A stretch of DNA of 64,000 bases from Glaciecola sp. KUL10 (GTDB lineage: Bacteria; Pseudomonadota; Gammaproteobacteria; Enterobacterales; Alteromonadaceae). A program made the position numbers and the translations under genes. The stretch covers positions 1-64,000 of the forward strand of contig NZ_BGNG01000004.1 in the NCBI RefSeq assembly GCF_003203515.1. The letters are read 5' to 3'. Position 1 is the stretch's first letter; each line of letters opens with the position of its first letter. Below the pieces are notes generated by a model. That model was not told the origin of the DNA, searched no databases, and saw only the letters and a program-made list of their open reading frames with translations. This document shows, piece by piece, positions 54,477 to 63,856 of the stretch.

Positions 54477-55454
54477 ATGATTAAACAGATGTTTTTAGCC
54501 TTATTGCTTATTTCCGCATTTTTATTGAGTGGATGTTCTGGTGAGTTTACCCCACCCGACGCAAAAGACAGTGTTTCTGATGGTGGAATCTATGATGCGG
54601 ATATCAGCACCGACGGCAGTTTTGCGGTCGTCACTACGGTTAATTCGCACATTCAAGTGTGGTCCTTAAGTGAACATAAAAATCGCTTCACGTGGCGGCA
54701 CCAAGGTGACGGCACCAACTTAGTGGATAATGTTCATATTAGCGCAGATCAAAGCGTGGCGATTACGGCCGACAATGAAGCATTTGCCGTTTGGGATATT
54801 GCATCTGGCGAACCCATCGGATTTTGGCGAATAGATGAGTCAACGATCCGCGATGTAGCCATAAGTAACCAAGGTAAAGGTGTGTTGGTTGGCAGGGCAA
54901 ATGGCACCGTTTTGTTTTTTGAGCCTGATACGGGCAGAAGACTTGAGTTTTTGGGACATACTGAAAAAGTAAACACAGTAGATATTTCGCCTAATGGTAA
55001 GTTTGCTATTACCGGCAGTAATGATTACAAAGCCTATTTATGGAGCACACAGACGGGGCAAGTCATCCATGTGTTTAATCATACCAACCGAGTGACTATG
55101 GTGAGCATTGATGATCAAGCGCGTTATCTGTTTACCGCTGACAGTCAAGACGATGCCACTATCTGGGATGCCCAAACAGGTAATGCTATTAGCCGCTTAA
55201 ACTTTATTCAACGTCAGATTGTGTTTACGAGTGTGAGGTTTAGCGAAGACGGTACAAAACTGCTAACGGGTTCACCGGCTAGACGCCTAGCATTATGGGA
55301 TGTTGCGACAGGTGATAATCTAGAGCAATGGCGTGTCGCACCCAATAATGGCATTGCTAGACAGTCTGCTGTTGTATATGGGGTGGGTTTCAACGAAAAT
55401 GGCGTTATCTCAATTGCAAGCTCGGGCAATGTTGAATACTGGCATGACAAATAA
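54477..55454 (+). CDS. WD40-repeat-like lipoprotein
   Basis: 325 residues from ATG 54477 (MIKQMFLALLLISAFLLSGC): the signal peptide ends in the lipobox LLSGC, which fixes this start over the upstream ATG at 54405. The mature part is a beta propeller of about seven WD40-like blades, e.g. IQVWSLSEHKNRFTW, AYLWSTQTGQVIHVF, DATIWDAQTGNAISRL and LALWDVATGDNLEQW. Probably an envelope-anchored scaffold; partner unknown. Its 3' end overlaps slyX by 11 nt. Confidence 0.88.
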   Translation: MIKQMFLALLLISAFLLSGCSGEFTPPDAKDSVSDGGIYDADISTDGSFAVVTTVNSHIQVWSLSEHKNRFTWRHQGDGTNLVDNVHISADQSVAITADNEAFAVWDIASGEPIGFWRIDESTIRDVAISNQGKGVLVGRANGTVLFFEPDTGRRLEFLGHTEKVNTVDISPNGKFAITGSNDYKAYLWSTQTGQVIHVFNHTNRVTMVSIDDQARYLFTADSQDDATIWDAQTGNAISRLNFIQRQIVFTSVRFSEDGTKLLTGSPARRLALWDVATGDNLEQWRVAPNNGIARQSAVVYGVGFNENGVISIASSGNVEYWHDK

Positions 55455-55677
55455 CACTGATTTAAACGCACAAACACAAGCGCAACTTGACCAACTTGAA
55501 TTTAAAGTGGCTTTTCAGGAAGACACAATTGAACAACTCAACCAGATTGTGACTCAACAACAAATGGCGATTGATGCGCTTGAACAAAAACAGCAAGTGA
55601 TTATTGAGAAACTGAAAAGCTTGCAAAGCACCAGCTCTAACATTAACTCTGGAGAGGAGATTCCGCCTCACTACTGA
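55444..55677 (+). CDS. slyX: SlyX family coiled-coil protein
   Basis: 77-residue coiled-coil protein of unknown function. Family signature AFQEDTIEQLNQIVTQQQMAIDALEQ and the C-terminal PPHY are both present. The start is ATG 55444, inside the end of the WD40-like gene. It neighbours fkpA and yheV as in enterics. The frame extends upstream to 55333, but those residues lie entirely within the WD40-like gene and do not resemble SlyX. Confidence 0.92.
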   Translation: MTNNTDLNAQTQAQLDQLEFKVAFQEDTIEQLNQIVTQQQMAIDALEQKQQVIIEKLKSLQSTSSNINSGEEIPPHY

Positions 55678-55689
55678 GGTTTGCCGCTC

Positions 55690-55714
55690 CTACTCGGGTT
55701 CTACTACTCGGGTT
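55690..55714. repeat. Short direct repeat at the yheV stop
   Basis: CTACTCGGGTT occurs at 55690-55700 and 55704-55714. The second copy contains the yheV stop codon and last residues, so a small tandem duplication of the gene end has occurred. Confidence 0.45.
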
Positions 55715-55913
55715 TAAACAAGCCTATCACGTTCTCATTGGCACGAGTCGCTTGTTCGACTTCTTCATCGGTTTGAGATTCATTATAGCCGCAATGTACG
55801 CAATTCATTTTTTCTACATTGTTTTCAAAATACAGCATTAGCGTATCTAAGCTTTTGCAACTTGGACATTTAGCGCCTGCAATAAACCGACGTTTTTGTT
55901 TTTTCTGACTCAT
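55704..55913 (-). CDS. yheV: YheV family zinc-ribbon protein
   Basis: 69 residues. A single zinc ribbon with two Cys-x2-Cys pairs (AKCPSCKSLDTL and MNCVHCGYNES) follows a lysine-rich N-terminus, and the protein ends VIGLFKPE. This matches YheV/DUF2387. Function unknown. It is convergent with slyX and next to yheS, as in enterics, where kef genes intervene. Confidence 0.9.
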   Translation of the reverse strand: MSQKKQKRRFIAGAKCPSCKSLDTLMLYFENNVEKMNCVHCGYNESQTDEEVEQATRANENVIGLFKPE

Positions 55914-56071
55914 ACTTATTTTCCATTTCCCTTATCTTCAGAGTCTTACGTATGGCTAGCGATTATAGCGCACATTAAAGTAAATAGTGACGCGCAAAAC
56001 CCACTCATCTTTGGTATTCTTGCGCCTTTCCATAGACTTTTTGTTTTACGCGCATAAGCAGCCATCACTAA

Positions 56072-57985
56072 ATGATTCAATTAACAAATTTATCTCTTCA
56101 ACGCGGTATCAAAACATTAATTAAAGATGCCAATATTGAAATCTATCCTGGCCACAAAATTGGGATCATCGGCGCCAATGGTTGCGGTAAATCGACGCTG
56201 TTTTCGATGCTGCGCGGAGAGCTTCAAGCTGATGCGGGTGATTGTATTGTGCCTAAACACTGGCGCATTGTTTCAGTGGCTCAAGAAACGCCTGCTAGCG
56301 AAAAAAGTGCGCTTGAATATGTCATTGACGGCGATACCGAATTAAGAAAGCTACAAGCTCAATTACTCGATGCTGAAGACGCTCACCAAGGTGAAAAAAT
56401 CGCTGAGTTGCATGAAAAGCTCGCTCATATTGGCGCTTACGATGTTGAAGCGAGAGCCGCGGTTATTCTTGATGGTTTGGGATTTTCAACTGCGCAATTG
56501 CAAAACCCAGTGTCTGATTTTTCAGGTGGCTGGCGAATGCGCCTCAATCTTGCTCAGGCACTCTTGTGCGAATCCGACTTATTGCTGCTGGATGAACCGA
56601 CTAACCACTTAGATCTAGACGCAGTTATTTGGTTAGAAAATTGGATTAAAGGCTACAAAGGCACACTCCTGCTCATTTCCCACGACAAGTCCTTTATTGA
56701 TGAATGTGTCGGCGGCATCGTGAGCTTTGAGCAAACTGCGCTCGTGATGTATTCGGGCAATTACTCTGGTTTTGAAAAGCAACGTGCTGAAAGACTTCGC
56801 TTGCAAGCCAGCGAATATGAAAAGCAGGCAAAAAAGAAAGCGCACTTAAATGCATTTATTACGCGCTTCAAAGCAAAAGCGAGCAAAGCCAAACAAGCTC
56901 AAAGCAGGGTTAAACAACTTGAAAAAATGCAAGATTTGATGCCTGTTCACGCTCAATCTGCATTCAGTTTTGAATTTAAAATACCTGATAAGCTGCCCAA
57001 TCCACTCGTTTTAATGGAAGAGGTCAAAGTGGGTTATGGCGAAACCGTTATTTTAAACGAAGTAAAGATGAACCTTGTGCCTGGTTCTCGCATTGGTTTG
57101 TTGGGAAAAAACGGTGCGGGTAAATCTACCTTGATAAAGCTGTTATCAGAACAACTTAGCCCAATGAGCGGTGAATACCACACCTCCGCTGGCTTAAAAA
57201 TCGGTTACTTTGCTCAGCATCAGGTCGAGCTTTTGCATTTAGACTCCGATCCTTTTGAGCACTTATTTAGATTGGATAAAAAGCTCAGTGAGCAAGAAAT
57301 TCGAGATTACTTAGGCGGTTTCGGTTTCCAAGGTGACGAGGTCTACAAGCAAGTTAATTTAATGTCTGGTGGCGAAAAAGCACGTCTAGTATTAGCACTG
57401 ATTGTCTATCAAAAACCTAATATGCTGCTACTAGATGAGCCGACCAACCACCTTGATATTGAAATGCGTCAAGCCCTTAACTATGCACTTCAAGCGTTTG
57501 AAGGTGCAATGGTCTTGGTCTCGCACGATCGCTACTTATTATCCACGGTGTGTGATGACTTTTATTTGGTTGATTCAGGCGAAGTCAGCAGCTTTAAAGG
57601 TGATTTGGACGACTATAAAAAATGGCTGTTTGCTTCAAATGCACAAGCTGCAAAAAGCTCAAAAATGGAAGCAAATGGGCATGTAAGTGAAGCAGATAAA
57701 AAGAGTGTTGATAGAAAGCAGCAAAAGCGATTAGAAGCTGAATTAAGACAAAAAACTAAACCGTTTAGGGATGAAATAACTAAACAAGAGAAACGAATGG
57801 AAAAAGCTCAAAAACTGTTGGCTGAAATTGAAGCGACAATGGCTGACAACAGTTTATATGAAGCAGTGAACAAAGCTAAACTGACTAAGGTGCTTGAACA
57901 AAAAGCCAGCGCCGATGCTGAGTTAGAAGAGGCTGAGATGTTATGGCTTGATGCGCAAGAATCATTAGAGGCGCTTTTGTCTTGA
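56072..57985 (+). CDS. yheS: ABC-F family ATPase YheS
   Basis: 637-residue soluble ABC protein with two nucleotide-binding domains and no membrane domain; the ABC-F family acts on ribosomes. Walker A motifs are GANGCGKST and GKNGAGKST, signatures DFSGGWRMRL and LMSGGEKARLVL, and Walker B with LLDEPTNHLDL and LLDEPTNHLDI. The inter-domain linker (about 225-300) is basic. The C-terminal about 100 residues form a charged coiled coil. Length equals E. coli YheS (637). It ends in a TTGA overlap with the following TIGR02444 gene. Confidence 0.95.
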   Translation: MIQLTNLSLQRGIKTLIKDANIEIYPGHKIGIIGANGCGKSTLFSMLRGELQADAGDCIVPKHWRIVSVAQETPASEKSALEYVIDGDTELRKLQAQLLDAEDAHQGEKIAELHEKLAHIGAYDVEARAAVILDGLGFSTAQLQNPVSDFSGGWRMRLNLAQALLCESDLLLLDEPTNHLDLDAVIWLENWIKGYKGTLLLISHDKSFIDECVGGIVSFEQTALVMYSGNYSGFEKQRAERLRLQASEYEKQAKKKAHLNAFITRFKAKASKAKQAQSRVKQLEKMQDLMPVHAQSAFSFEFKIPDKLPNPLVLMEEVKVGYGETVILNEVKMNLVPGSRIGLLGKNGAGKSTLIKLLSEQLSPMSGEYHTSAGLKIGYFAQHQVELLHLDSDPFEHLFRLDKKLSEQEIRDYLGGFGFQGDEVYKQVNLMSGGEKARLVLALIVYQKPNMLLLDEPTNHLDIEMRQALNYALQAFEGAMVLVSHDRYLLSTVCDDFYLVDSGEVSSFKGDLDDYKKWLFASNAQAAKSSKMEANGHVSEADKKSVDRKQQKRLEAELRQKTKPFRDEITKQEKRMEKAQKLLAEIEATMADNSLYEAVNKAKLTKVLEQKASADAELEEAEMLWLDAQESLEALLS

Positions 57986-58563
57986 AGCTGAACAATACAA
58001 GCCGACTAGATATCCCAGTGCAGACCGATCATTTTTGGCAGTTTGCAGTGACCATTTACGCACGTGAGCCGGTCAAGCTATGCTGTCTGGATCTGCAAAA
58101 TGAGCACGATGCCAATGTGAACTTGATACTCTTGTGTATTTATCTTGATCGGCACAATTGCCAATTATCCGTAGAGCAGATTAGCCAAATACAACATAGT
58201 ATCGAGCAGAGCAACGTAGTACTCAAAAAGCACCGTAGCAAAAGACAAGCACTCAAAAAAAGTAAGGCTTTGGACCAAGAAGCCCTTATCGTCGCTTACC
58301 AAACCGCACTAAGCGAAGAGCTTGAGTTAGAACGTGAGCAACAATACATTTTGGTCACTTGTTTGAACCAAATTATTATGTCCGACCTAGCCTTGGAAGC
58401 GTCAATTAAAACACCTATTTCAAGTGAAAAGTCTTTAAGCAACACAGAACGATATTTAACAAATGTGCTAGCAAGTCAAATAACGAGTTCAATTACAAGT
58501 AACGAAGAATACATGATACCAAAGCTACAAGCACAGTTTGAACGTCTGGTGGAGTATGTCTAA
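57982..58563 (+). CDS. TIGR02444 family protein (DUF2390)
   Basis: 193 residues, mostly helical, without signal or membrane segment. The start FWQFAVTIYAREPVKLCCLDLQNEHDANVNLILLC is the recognisable part of the TIGR02444/DUF2390 family. Function unknown. TTG 57982 overlaps the yheS stop (TTGA), and its own stop overlaps yheT by 8 nt, so it is translationally linked inside the yheS-yheU block. Confidence 0.85.
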   Translation: MKLNNTSRLDIPVQTDHFWQFAVTIYAREPVKLCCLDLQNEHDANVNLILLCIYLDRHNCQLSVEQISQIQHSIEQSNVVLKKHRSKRQALKKSKALDQEALIVAYQTALSEELELEREQQYILVTCLNQIIMSDLALEASIKTPISSEKSLSNTERYLTNVLASQITSSITSNEEYMIPKLQAQFERLVEYV

Positions 58564-59611
58564 ACACTTGGCGTCAGCGTGTCATTTTGGTGCTTGCACG
58601 CAAAGTGATTTCATTGCGCCAACTTGGGCGCAAAATCCGCATGTTCAAACTATTTTCCCGAGATATCTCGTTAAACATCCAATTGTAAATACCACCAATG
58701 AGCGTATCGCAACACCCGATGGTGACTTTTTAGATATCGCTTGGTCTATACCAACCGAAGCAGACAATGCTAAAGCCTTAGTGATAATTTTTCATGGGCT
58801 TGAGGGTTCGATTTCGTCGCACTACGCCAAGCATTTGGTTCATGAACTCAATCAGCAAGGGTTCATCAGCGCTTTGATGCACTTTAGAGGCTGCAGTCAC
58901 GAACTTAATATTACGCCGAGGGCGTATCACTCAGGTGAAGTCGAAGACCCGATTCTTGCAATTACTCACGCAAGTAAACGTTATCCGAAGCTGCCCGTTT
59001 ATGCAGTTGGTTTTTCATTAGGCGGCAACATGCTGATGAACTTAATCGCTGAACACGCTCATCGAGTGGCAGTAAAGACAGCGATCGCAGTATCCTCGCC
59101 TTTGAATTTGTCAGCATGTGCTAAACGCATGGAGGTGGGTTTTTCACGCGTTTATCAGCGACATTTGATTAAAAGCATGCAACAAAATTTACTGACCAAG
59201 TTGAGTGTTTTGTCTGCAGACTACAAGCAAGAAATGCTAGATACGCTTGGGTTTTCAGAAAATAAGGTTGCTGAAGTAGTCTCTTCACTTAAAACCTTTT
59301 ACCAATTCGACGACAAAGTAACAGCGCCTTTGCACGGTTTCAAAGACGCACAAACCTATTATGACCAATGTAGCGCACTACCTAAGCTTGCTAATATCAG
59401 CACGCCAAGCTTAATTTTGCACGCCGCAGATGACCCGTTTATGGACGAAAAAGTGATCCCCAATCACCAGCAACTTTCGAATGATGTCGCTTATGAACTC
59501 AGTGCGCACGGCGGTCACGTAGGATTTATGCAAGGCAGCATATTTAGTCCAAATCTATGGTTGAGCGAAAGAATTGTGTGCCATTTTAACTTTATCAACG
59601 AGCAACAATAA
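58556..59611 (+). CDS. yheT: YheT-family alpha/beta hydrolase
   Basis: 351-residue hydrolase. Family marks are [17 protein letters not shown] at the N-terminus, the oxyanion segment [26 protein letters not shown], the nucleophile Ser in [14 protein letters not shown], Asp in HAADDPFM, and His in [12 protein letters not shown]. Relatives hydrolyse short acyl esters; the physiological substrate is unknown. ATG 58556 is preferred over the frame extension to 58538, which lies inside the upstream gene. yheU begins 2 nt after its stop. Confidence 0.92.
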   Translation: MSKHLASACHFGACTQSDFIAPTWAQNPHVQTIFPRYLVKHPIVNTTNERIATPDGDFLDIAWSIPTEADNAKALVIIFHGLEGSISSHYAKHLVHELNQQGFISALMHFRGCSHELNITPRAYHSGEVEDPILAITHASKRYPKLPVYAVGFSLGGNMLMNLIAEHAHRVAVKTAIAVSSPLNLSACAKRMEVGFSRVYQRHLIKSMQQNLLTKLSVLSADYKQEMLDTLGFSENKVAEVVSSLKTFYQFDDKVTAPLHGFKDAQTYYDQCSALPKLANISTPSLILHAADDPFMDEKVIPNHQQLSNDVAYELSAHGGHVGFMQGSIFSPNLWLSERIVCHFNFINEQQ

Positions 59612-59613
59612 TC

Positions 59614-59832
59614 ATGTTAATTCCTCACCAAGAAATTTCAAAAGAGACGCTATACAGTTTGATCGAATCGTTTGTGCTTCGCGAAGGCACAGACTATGGT
59701 ACTCAAGAGGTCTCACTAGAAGAAAAAGTCGAAGATGTCATTCGACAGCTAGAGCAAGGGGTTGTCGTGATTCAATACTCGGAAGAACATGAAAGCGTTA
59801 ATATCGTCACCAAAGATAGCTTGGGATTGTGA
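59614..59832 (+). CDS. yheU: YheU family protein
   Basis: 72-residue acidic protein beginning [20 protein letters not shown] with [20 protein letters not shown], the UPF0270/YheU signature. Function unknown. It follows yheT directly, as in enterics where prkB comes next; here a kinase-like gene takes that place. Confidence 0.93.
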   Translation: MLIPHQEISKETLYSLIESFVLREGTDYGTQEVSLEEKVEDVIRQLEQGVVVIQYSEEHESVNIVTKDSLGL

Positions 59833-59835
59833 ACG

Positions 59836-60852
59836 GTGAATGATGCACAGATTGCTGAATGGCTATGCAATGAGTTCAAAGCCGAAAAGGCTGAAAAGGT
59901 CGAGCATATCCAAGCCTTGTGGAGTGGATATGGCGAGATAGCGCGATATGAATTAACTAGCAATGGTCAAAGCCGCAGCCTTGTGGTTAAGCACGTTAAC
60001 TTACACGAACAAACAAGCCACCCAAGAGGTTGGTCTGGGCAGCGATCACATGACCGCAAAGTATCTTCCTACTTCAATGAGCAAATCTTTTATCAAGCAA
60101 TAAGCCCCGTTTTAAATCAGGGTGCCTTAAATTGCAAAGTACCCACTTGCATGAGTACACAACACTCAGACCAGCACGTACTGCTGGTACTTGAAGATCT
60201 CGATGCCAGTGGCTTTAGAGCGCGTTACACAGACATTAACCCATCAACTCAGATGAATATTGTCCATGCAACTATCGAGTGGTTGGCTTGTTTTCATGCA
60301 AGCATGTTGACCGTCGATACCTCAAAACTTTGGCCAGTCGGCACGTATTGGCATTTAGGCACGCGTGAAGATGAATGGCAGGTGATGCCTAACTCTGCAT
60401 TAAAATCAGCGGCAAAAGAAATTGATGCCACATTGAATAGTGCACAGTATCGAACGCTACTTCATGGCGACGCCAAGCTAGCTAACTTTTGTTATTCGAG
60501 GTCTGTTGTTAGTAGCGTTGACATTGCCGCAGTTGATTTTCAATACGCTGGCAGGGGTGTTGGGATAAAAGACCTAGTGTATTTTTTGGGAAGCTGTTTT
60601 GATGAATCAGCTTTAGCACAGCATGCACCGGGATGTATCGGACATTACTTTAATTACTTGAACAATGCAGTTTGTCAGGTAGCACCTAACATAGATATCA
60701 AAGCGCTCGAAGCAGAATGGCGATATCTAGAAGTCTTTGCTTGGGCTGATTTTGAACGCTTTTTGAGTGGTTGGTCACCTTCGCATTTTAAATTGAATGC
60801 TTATTCGGATGCAAAAACGCAAGATGCTTTGTCTCGATTAACTCGTGAGTAG
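59836..60852 (+). CDS. Choline/ecdysteroid-kinase-like phosphotransferase
   Basis: 338-residue protein-kinase-fold small-molecule kinase of the CHK/aminoglycoside-phosphotransferase superfamily. Visible features are the nucleotide-side lysine in SLVVKHVNL, a hinge-like LLVLEDLDASGF, the catalytic loop LLHGDAKLANFCY (H-G-D-x4-N) and the metal-binding AVDFQYAGRGVGIKDL. It starts at GTG 59836, 3 nt after yheU, so it is likely co-transcribed with it. Substrate unknown. Confidence 0.85.
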   Translation: MNDAQIAEWLCNEFKAEKAEKVEHIQALWSGYGEIARYELTSNGQSRSLVVKHVNLHEQTSHPRGWSGQRSHDRKVSSYFNEQIFYQAISPVLNQGALNCKVPTCMSTQHSDQHVLLVLEDLDASGFRARYTDINPSTQMNIVHATIEWLACFHASMLTVDTSKLWPVGTYWHLGTREDEWQVMPNSALKSAAKEIDATLNSAQYRTLLHGDAKLANFCYSRSVVSSVDIAAVDFQYAGRGVGIKDLVYFLGSCFDESALAQHAPGCIGHYFNYLNNAVCQVAPNIDIKALEAEWRYLEVFAWADFERFLSGWSPSHFKLNAYSDAKTQDALSRLTRE

Positions 60853-60959
60853 CACTTTCATCGCGTTTGAAAACAGGACAATCTATAGTGATAGATCAAA
60901 GAATGTTTTTTATAGCGACGTTACTATCATGCTTGTAGAGCAATTTACAAGGTTGATTG

Positions 60960-62879
60960 ATGCTTTCAATAAAGTCACAGTTTTCAAATAAAGTCGATTG
61001 GCACAACTTGATTTCCTCCGGGAGCCGTTTGTTTATAGGTTCAAATATTGCGGTCCCAAATGCCTTGATAGATAGCCTTATCGAGGATGGAAAAGGGCTT
61101 GATGATCTTGAGTTAACGCATATTGGAACAATTTCAGACGATAAATGGGCTTTGCCTGATTATCAATCGCGGTTTAAGGTAAATACTTTTTTTATACACG
61201 GCGATATCGTCAGAAAAGCAGTCGATGAAGGACGGGCGGACTATACACCGTGTTTTTTGTCTGAAATTTCGAGTTTATTTACAGATGATACACTGCCTCT
61301 GGATGCCGCTTTGATCATGGTTTCGCCGCCAGATGAACTTGGCTATTGCTCACTGGGATTGTCAGTTGACGTTGTTATGTCCGCCGCTCGCGCTGCCAAA
61401 CATATCATCGCTCAAATCAATCCCAATATGCCGCGCACATCTGGGCATTCCTTTTTACATATCAGCGAATTTAGCGCATGCGTTGAACACGAGCAAAAAC
61501 TGCCTGAATTGCTGGTAGGCGAGCAATCTAAGATTAGCGATAGAATTGCACAATATGTCGCGATGTTAGTGCCAGACAAGGCAACACTTCAACTTGGCAT
61601 TGGGAAAATACCAGATGCAATCACTCGATATTTGCACACTCACAAAGACCTAGGTATTCATTCCGAAATGGTCAGTGATGGAGTGATGGACTTGATAAAA
61701 AGAGGCGTCATCACGAATCGCTACAAAACCTTTCATCCAGGAAAAACAGTCGTCAGTTTCTGTATGGGTAGTCAACAATTATATGAGTTCGTTGATAACA
61801 ATCCACACGTAGAGTTTTATCCTGCTGCGTATGTGAACAAGCCCTCAAACATTGCCAAAAATGACAATATGATTTCTGTAAATAGCGCATTGCAGGTTGA
61901 TTTAAGTGGTCAAGTAGTTGCCGATTCTATAGGTTCTGATTTCTATAGTGGTATCGGCGGTCAAGTTGATTTTGTCACTGGGAGCTCTAAGAGCAAAAAC
62001 GGAAAACCTATTATTGCACTGCCTTCAACAGCAAAGAATGGCTCCGTATCACGAATTGTTGCGCATTTAGACAAGGGCGCGGGTGTTGTAACTTCACGCG
62101 GTAATGTTCACTACGTGGTAACCGAATTTGGTATTGCTAGTTTGAAAGGCAAAAGTATTCGAGAGCGAGCACTTGAGTTAATTCGTGTTGCACATCCGAA
62201 GTTCAGAGAAGCACTTTTGCAAGAAATTAGGCAAGACTTATGGGTGCCCAATTATCAAAAACAGTATCCTACTGATGTGGCGGAATTTGGTGAGGTGCAA
62301 ATAAAACCAGTTTACGTAGATACTGAACAGTTTTATCTGCGCCCTCTGAACCCATCAGATGAACGTCGACTTCAGGAGTTTTTTTATTCGCATACTAAAG
62401 AAACAATTCGAATGCGATACAACTACGATCCTGGACCAATGACAGGTCAAAAGTCATGTGATTTAGTCAGTGTCGATCAATGCAAAGATATTGCTTTGAC
62501 AATCGTGAGACAAGAGGGCTCTAGAACACGTATTGAAGCGGTTGGGCGCTACTATCTTTATGAGCAGCAAAATGCATGTGAAGTTGCTTTTGTAACGCGC
62601 GAAACTAACCAAGGGAAGGGCATGGCAAAACGCCTTCTGCACGAAATGATAGAAATCGCTCATAGCAGAAAAATAAAAAGCATGTTTGCCTTGGTCAAAA
62701 AAAATAATAAGGCAATGATTAGCGTATTCGAGTCTTTTGGCTTTATTCGTACCCCAGGCGAAGAAATTGGTGAAATAGAATTAACGTTTAACCTAGATAA
62801 CTATGCTTCTATTAAGCCTTTAAAACCGACTGATAGCTTTTTAGATATGCCAGCGAACGCAGAGGGAGAGGAAAAATGA
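60960..62879 (+). CDS. Acetyl-CoA hydrolase/transferase-GNAT fusion protein
   Basis: 639 residues from ATG 60960, preceded by AAGG 8 nt upstream; an in-frame TTG at 60957 is less likely. Residues 1-430 form a two-domain acyl-CoA hydrolase/CoA-transferase (LFIGSNIAVPNALID, ATLQLGIGKIPDAI, catalytic Glu in GIHSEMVSDGVMDL near residue 235, HYVVTEFGIASLKGKSIRERA). Residues about 455-620 form a GNAT acetyltransferase (YLRPLNPSDERRL, CEVAFVTRETNQGKGMAKRLL with the acetyl-CoA loop QGKGMA). Such bifunctional proteins are known, but their targets are not. The stop overlaps the deacetylase start as ATGA. Confidence 0.92.
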   Translation: MLSIKSQFSNKVDWHNLISSGSRLFIGSNIAVPNALIDSLIEDGKGLDDLELTHIGTISDDKWALPDYQSRFKVNTFFIHGDIVRKAVDEGRADYTPCFLSEISSLFTDDTLPLDAALIMVSPPDELGYCSLGLSVDVVMSAARAAKHIIAQINPNMPRTSGHSFLHISEFSACVEHEQKLPELLVGEQSKISDRIAQYVAMLVPDKATLQLGIGKIPDAITRYLHTHKDLGIHSEMVSDGVMDLIKRGVITNRYKTFHPGKTVVSFCMGSQQLYEFVDNNPHVEFYPAAYVNKPSNIAKNDNMISVNSALQVDLSGQVVADSIGSDFYSGIGGQVDFVTGSSKSKNGKPIIALPSTAKNGSVSRIVAHLDKGAGVVTSRGNVHYVVTEFGIASLKGKSIRERALELIRVAHPKFREALLQEIRQDLWVPNYQKQYPTDVAEFGEVQIKPVYVDTEQFYLRPLNPSDERRLQEFFYSHTKETIRMRYNYDPGPMTGQKSCDLVSVDQCKDIALTIVRQEGSRTRIEAVGRYYLYEQQNACEVAFVTRETNQGKGMAKRLLHEMIEIAHSRKIKSMFALVKKNNKAMISVFESFGFIRTPGEEIGEIELTFNLDNYASIKPLKPTDSFLDMPANAEGEEK

Positions 62880-63802
62880 ACGTAACGGTTATTGGTAGCC
62901 CAAAGTGCAATTTACATGACATGGGAGCTGACCACCCTGAACAGCCTTCTCGTCTATACCAAATAAATGACCAAATAATTGCTTCAGGTCTTGAGTATGT
63001 TGTTCATTTCGCTGATGCCACTAGCGCGAGTAAACAGGATTTGCTGCTGGCACATGATATTGATTTTATTGAAAAAGTGTTTAGTAGTTCGCCTGTAGAA
63101 AATGATGAAAGAGTATGGATCGATGACGACACTATCATGATGAACAAGAGCCTAGATGCTGCATTATCGGCAGCTGGTGCGGCAATAATGGCTGTCGATA
63201 CCGTAATGGGTAAACAAAGTAAAAGTGCGTTTTGTGCAACGCGACCACCTGGACATCACGCAAGTAAAGGGGCTTCGGCAGGGTTTTGCATATTTAACAA
63301 TATTGCGATTGCAGCTAAATATGCTTTGGAGCACTATCATCTTGCACGAGTGGCCATTATTGATTTTGATGTTCACCATGGTGATGGTACTCAAAATATC
63401 ATTGAAGACGATGAACGCATTATGTTTTGCTCTTCTTTTCAGCACCCATTTTATCCTTTTAGTGGTGATGAGCCTACTAGAAAGGGCATTCTCAATATTC
63501 CAGTTCCTGCCGGTACCAAAGGCAGTGAATGGCGAGAGCTCGTCTCACCTTGGTTTCAGCAGATTGATGAATTTGCACCTGAACTTATTTTAATATCCGC
63601 TGGTTTTGATGCGCATGCGGAAGAGGATATGGGTTACCTGAGATTGGTTGAAAATGATTACGTTTGGATTACCCAAGAATTGAAAGCCTTAGCTAATAAG
63701 CACTGCGAAGGCAAAGTTGTTTCAATTCTAGAGGGTGGCTATGCTTTGAGTGCATTGGCTAGAAGCGTTGTTGCTCACCTGAAAACGCTTGCGATGGAAT
63801 AA
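62876..63802 (+). CDS. Histone-deacetylase-family (class II type) amidohydrolase
   Basis: 308-residue zinc amidohydrolase related to acetylpolyamine amidohydrolases and class II HDACs. Visible residues are the His-His charge relay at 127-128 in RPPGHHAS, zinc ligands Asp165 and His167 in IDFDVHHGDGTQN, the third zinc Asp in SAGFDAHAEED (near 254), and the terminal Gly-rich ILEGGYAL with the transition-state Tyr. All catalytic residues are intact. It probably removes acetyl groups from lysine or a small amine. GAGAGGAAA precedes ATG 62876, which overlaps the upstream fusion gene as ATGA, so the two enzymes are made together. Confidence 0.94.
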   Translation: MNVTVIGSPKCNLHDMGADHPEQPSRLYQINDQIIASGLEYVVHFADATSASKQDLLLAHDIDFIEKVFSSSPVENDERVWIDDDTIMMNKSLDAALSAAGAAIMAVDTVMGKQSKSAFCATRPPGHHASKGASAGFCIFNNIAIAAKYALEHYHLARVAIIDFDVHHGDGTQNIIEDDERIMFCSSFQHPFYPFSGDEPTRKGILNIPVPAGTKGSEWRELVSPWFQQIDEFAPELILISAGFDAHAEEDMGYLRLVENDYVWITQELKALANKHCEGKVVSILEGGYALSALARSVVAHLKTLAME

Positions 63803-63811
63803 TTTTATGAT

Positions 63812-63837
63812 GCCCAAGCCAATCACTTTGCTTGGGC
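63812..63837. terminator. Hairpin between convergent genes
   Basis: Perfect 8-bp GC-rich stem GCCCAAGC/GCTTGGGC with a 10-nt loop, 9 nt after the deacetylase stop and 19 nt before the stop of the minus-strand gene. It could serve both directions; no T run. Confidence 0.6.
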
Positions 63838-63856
63838 CGATGCCAGCAAACGTATC

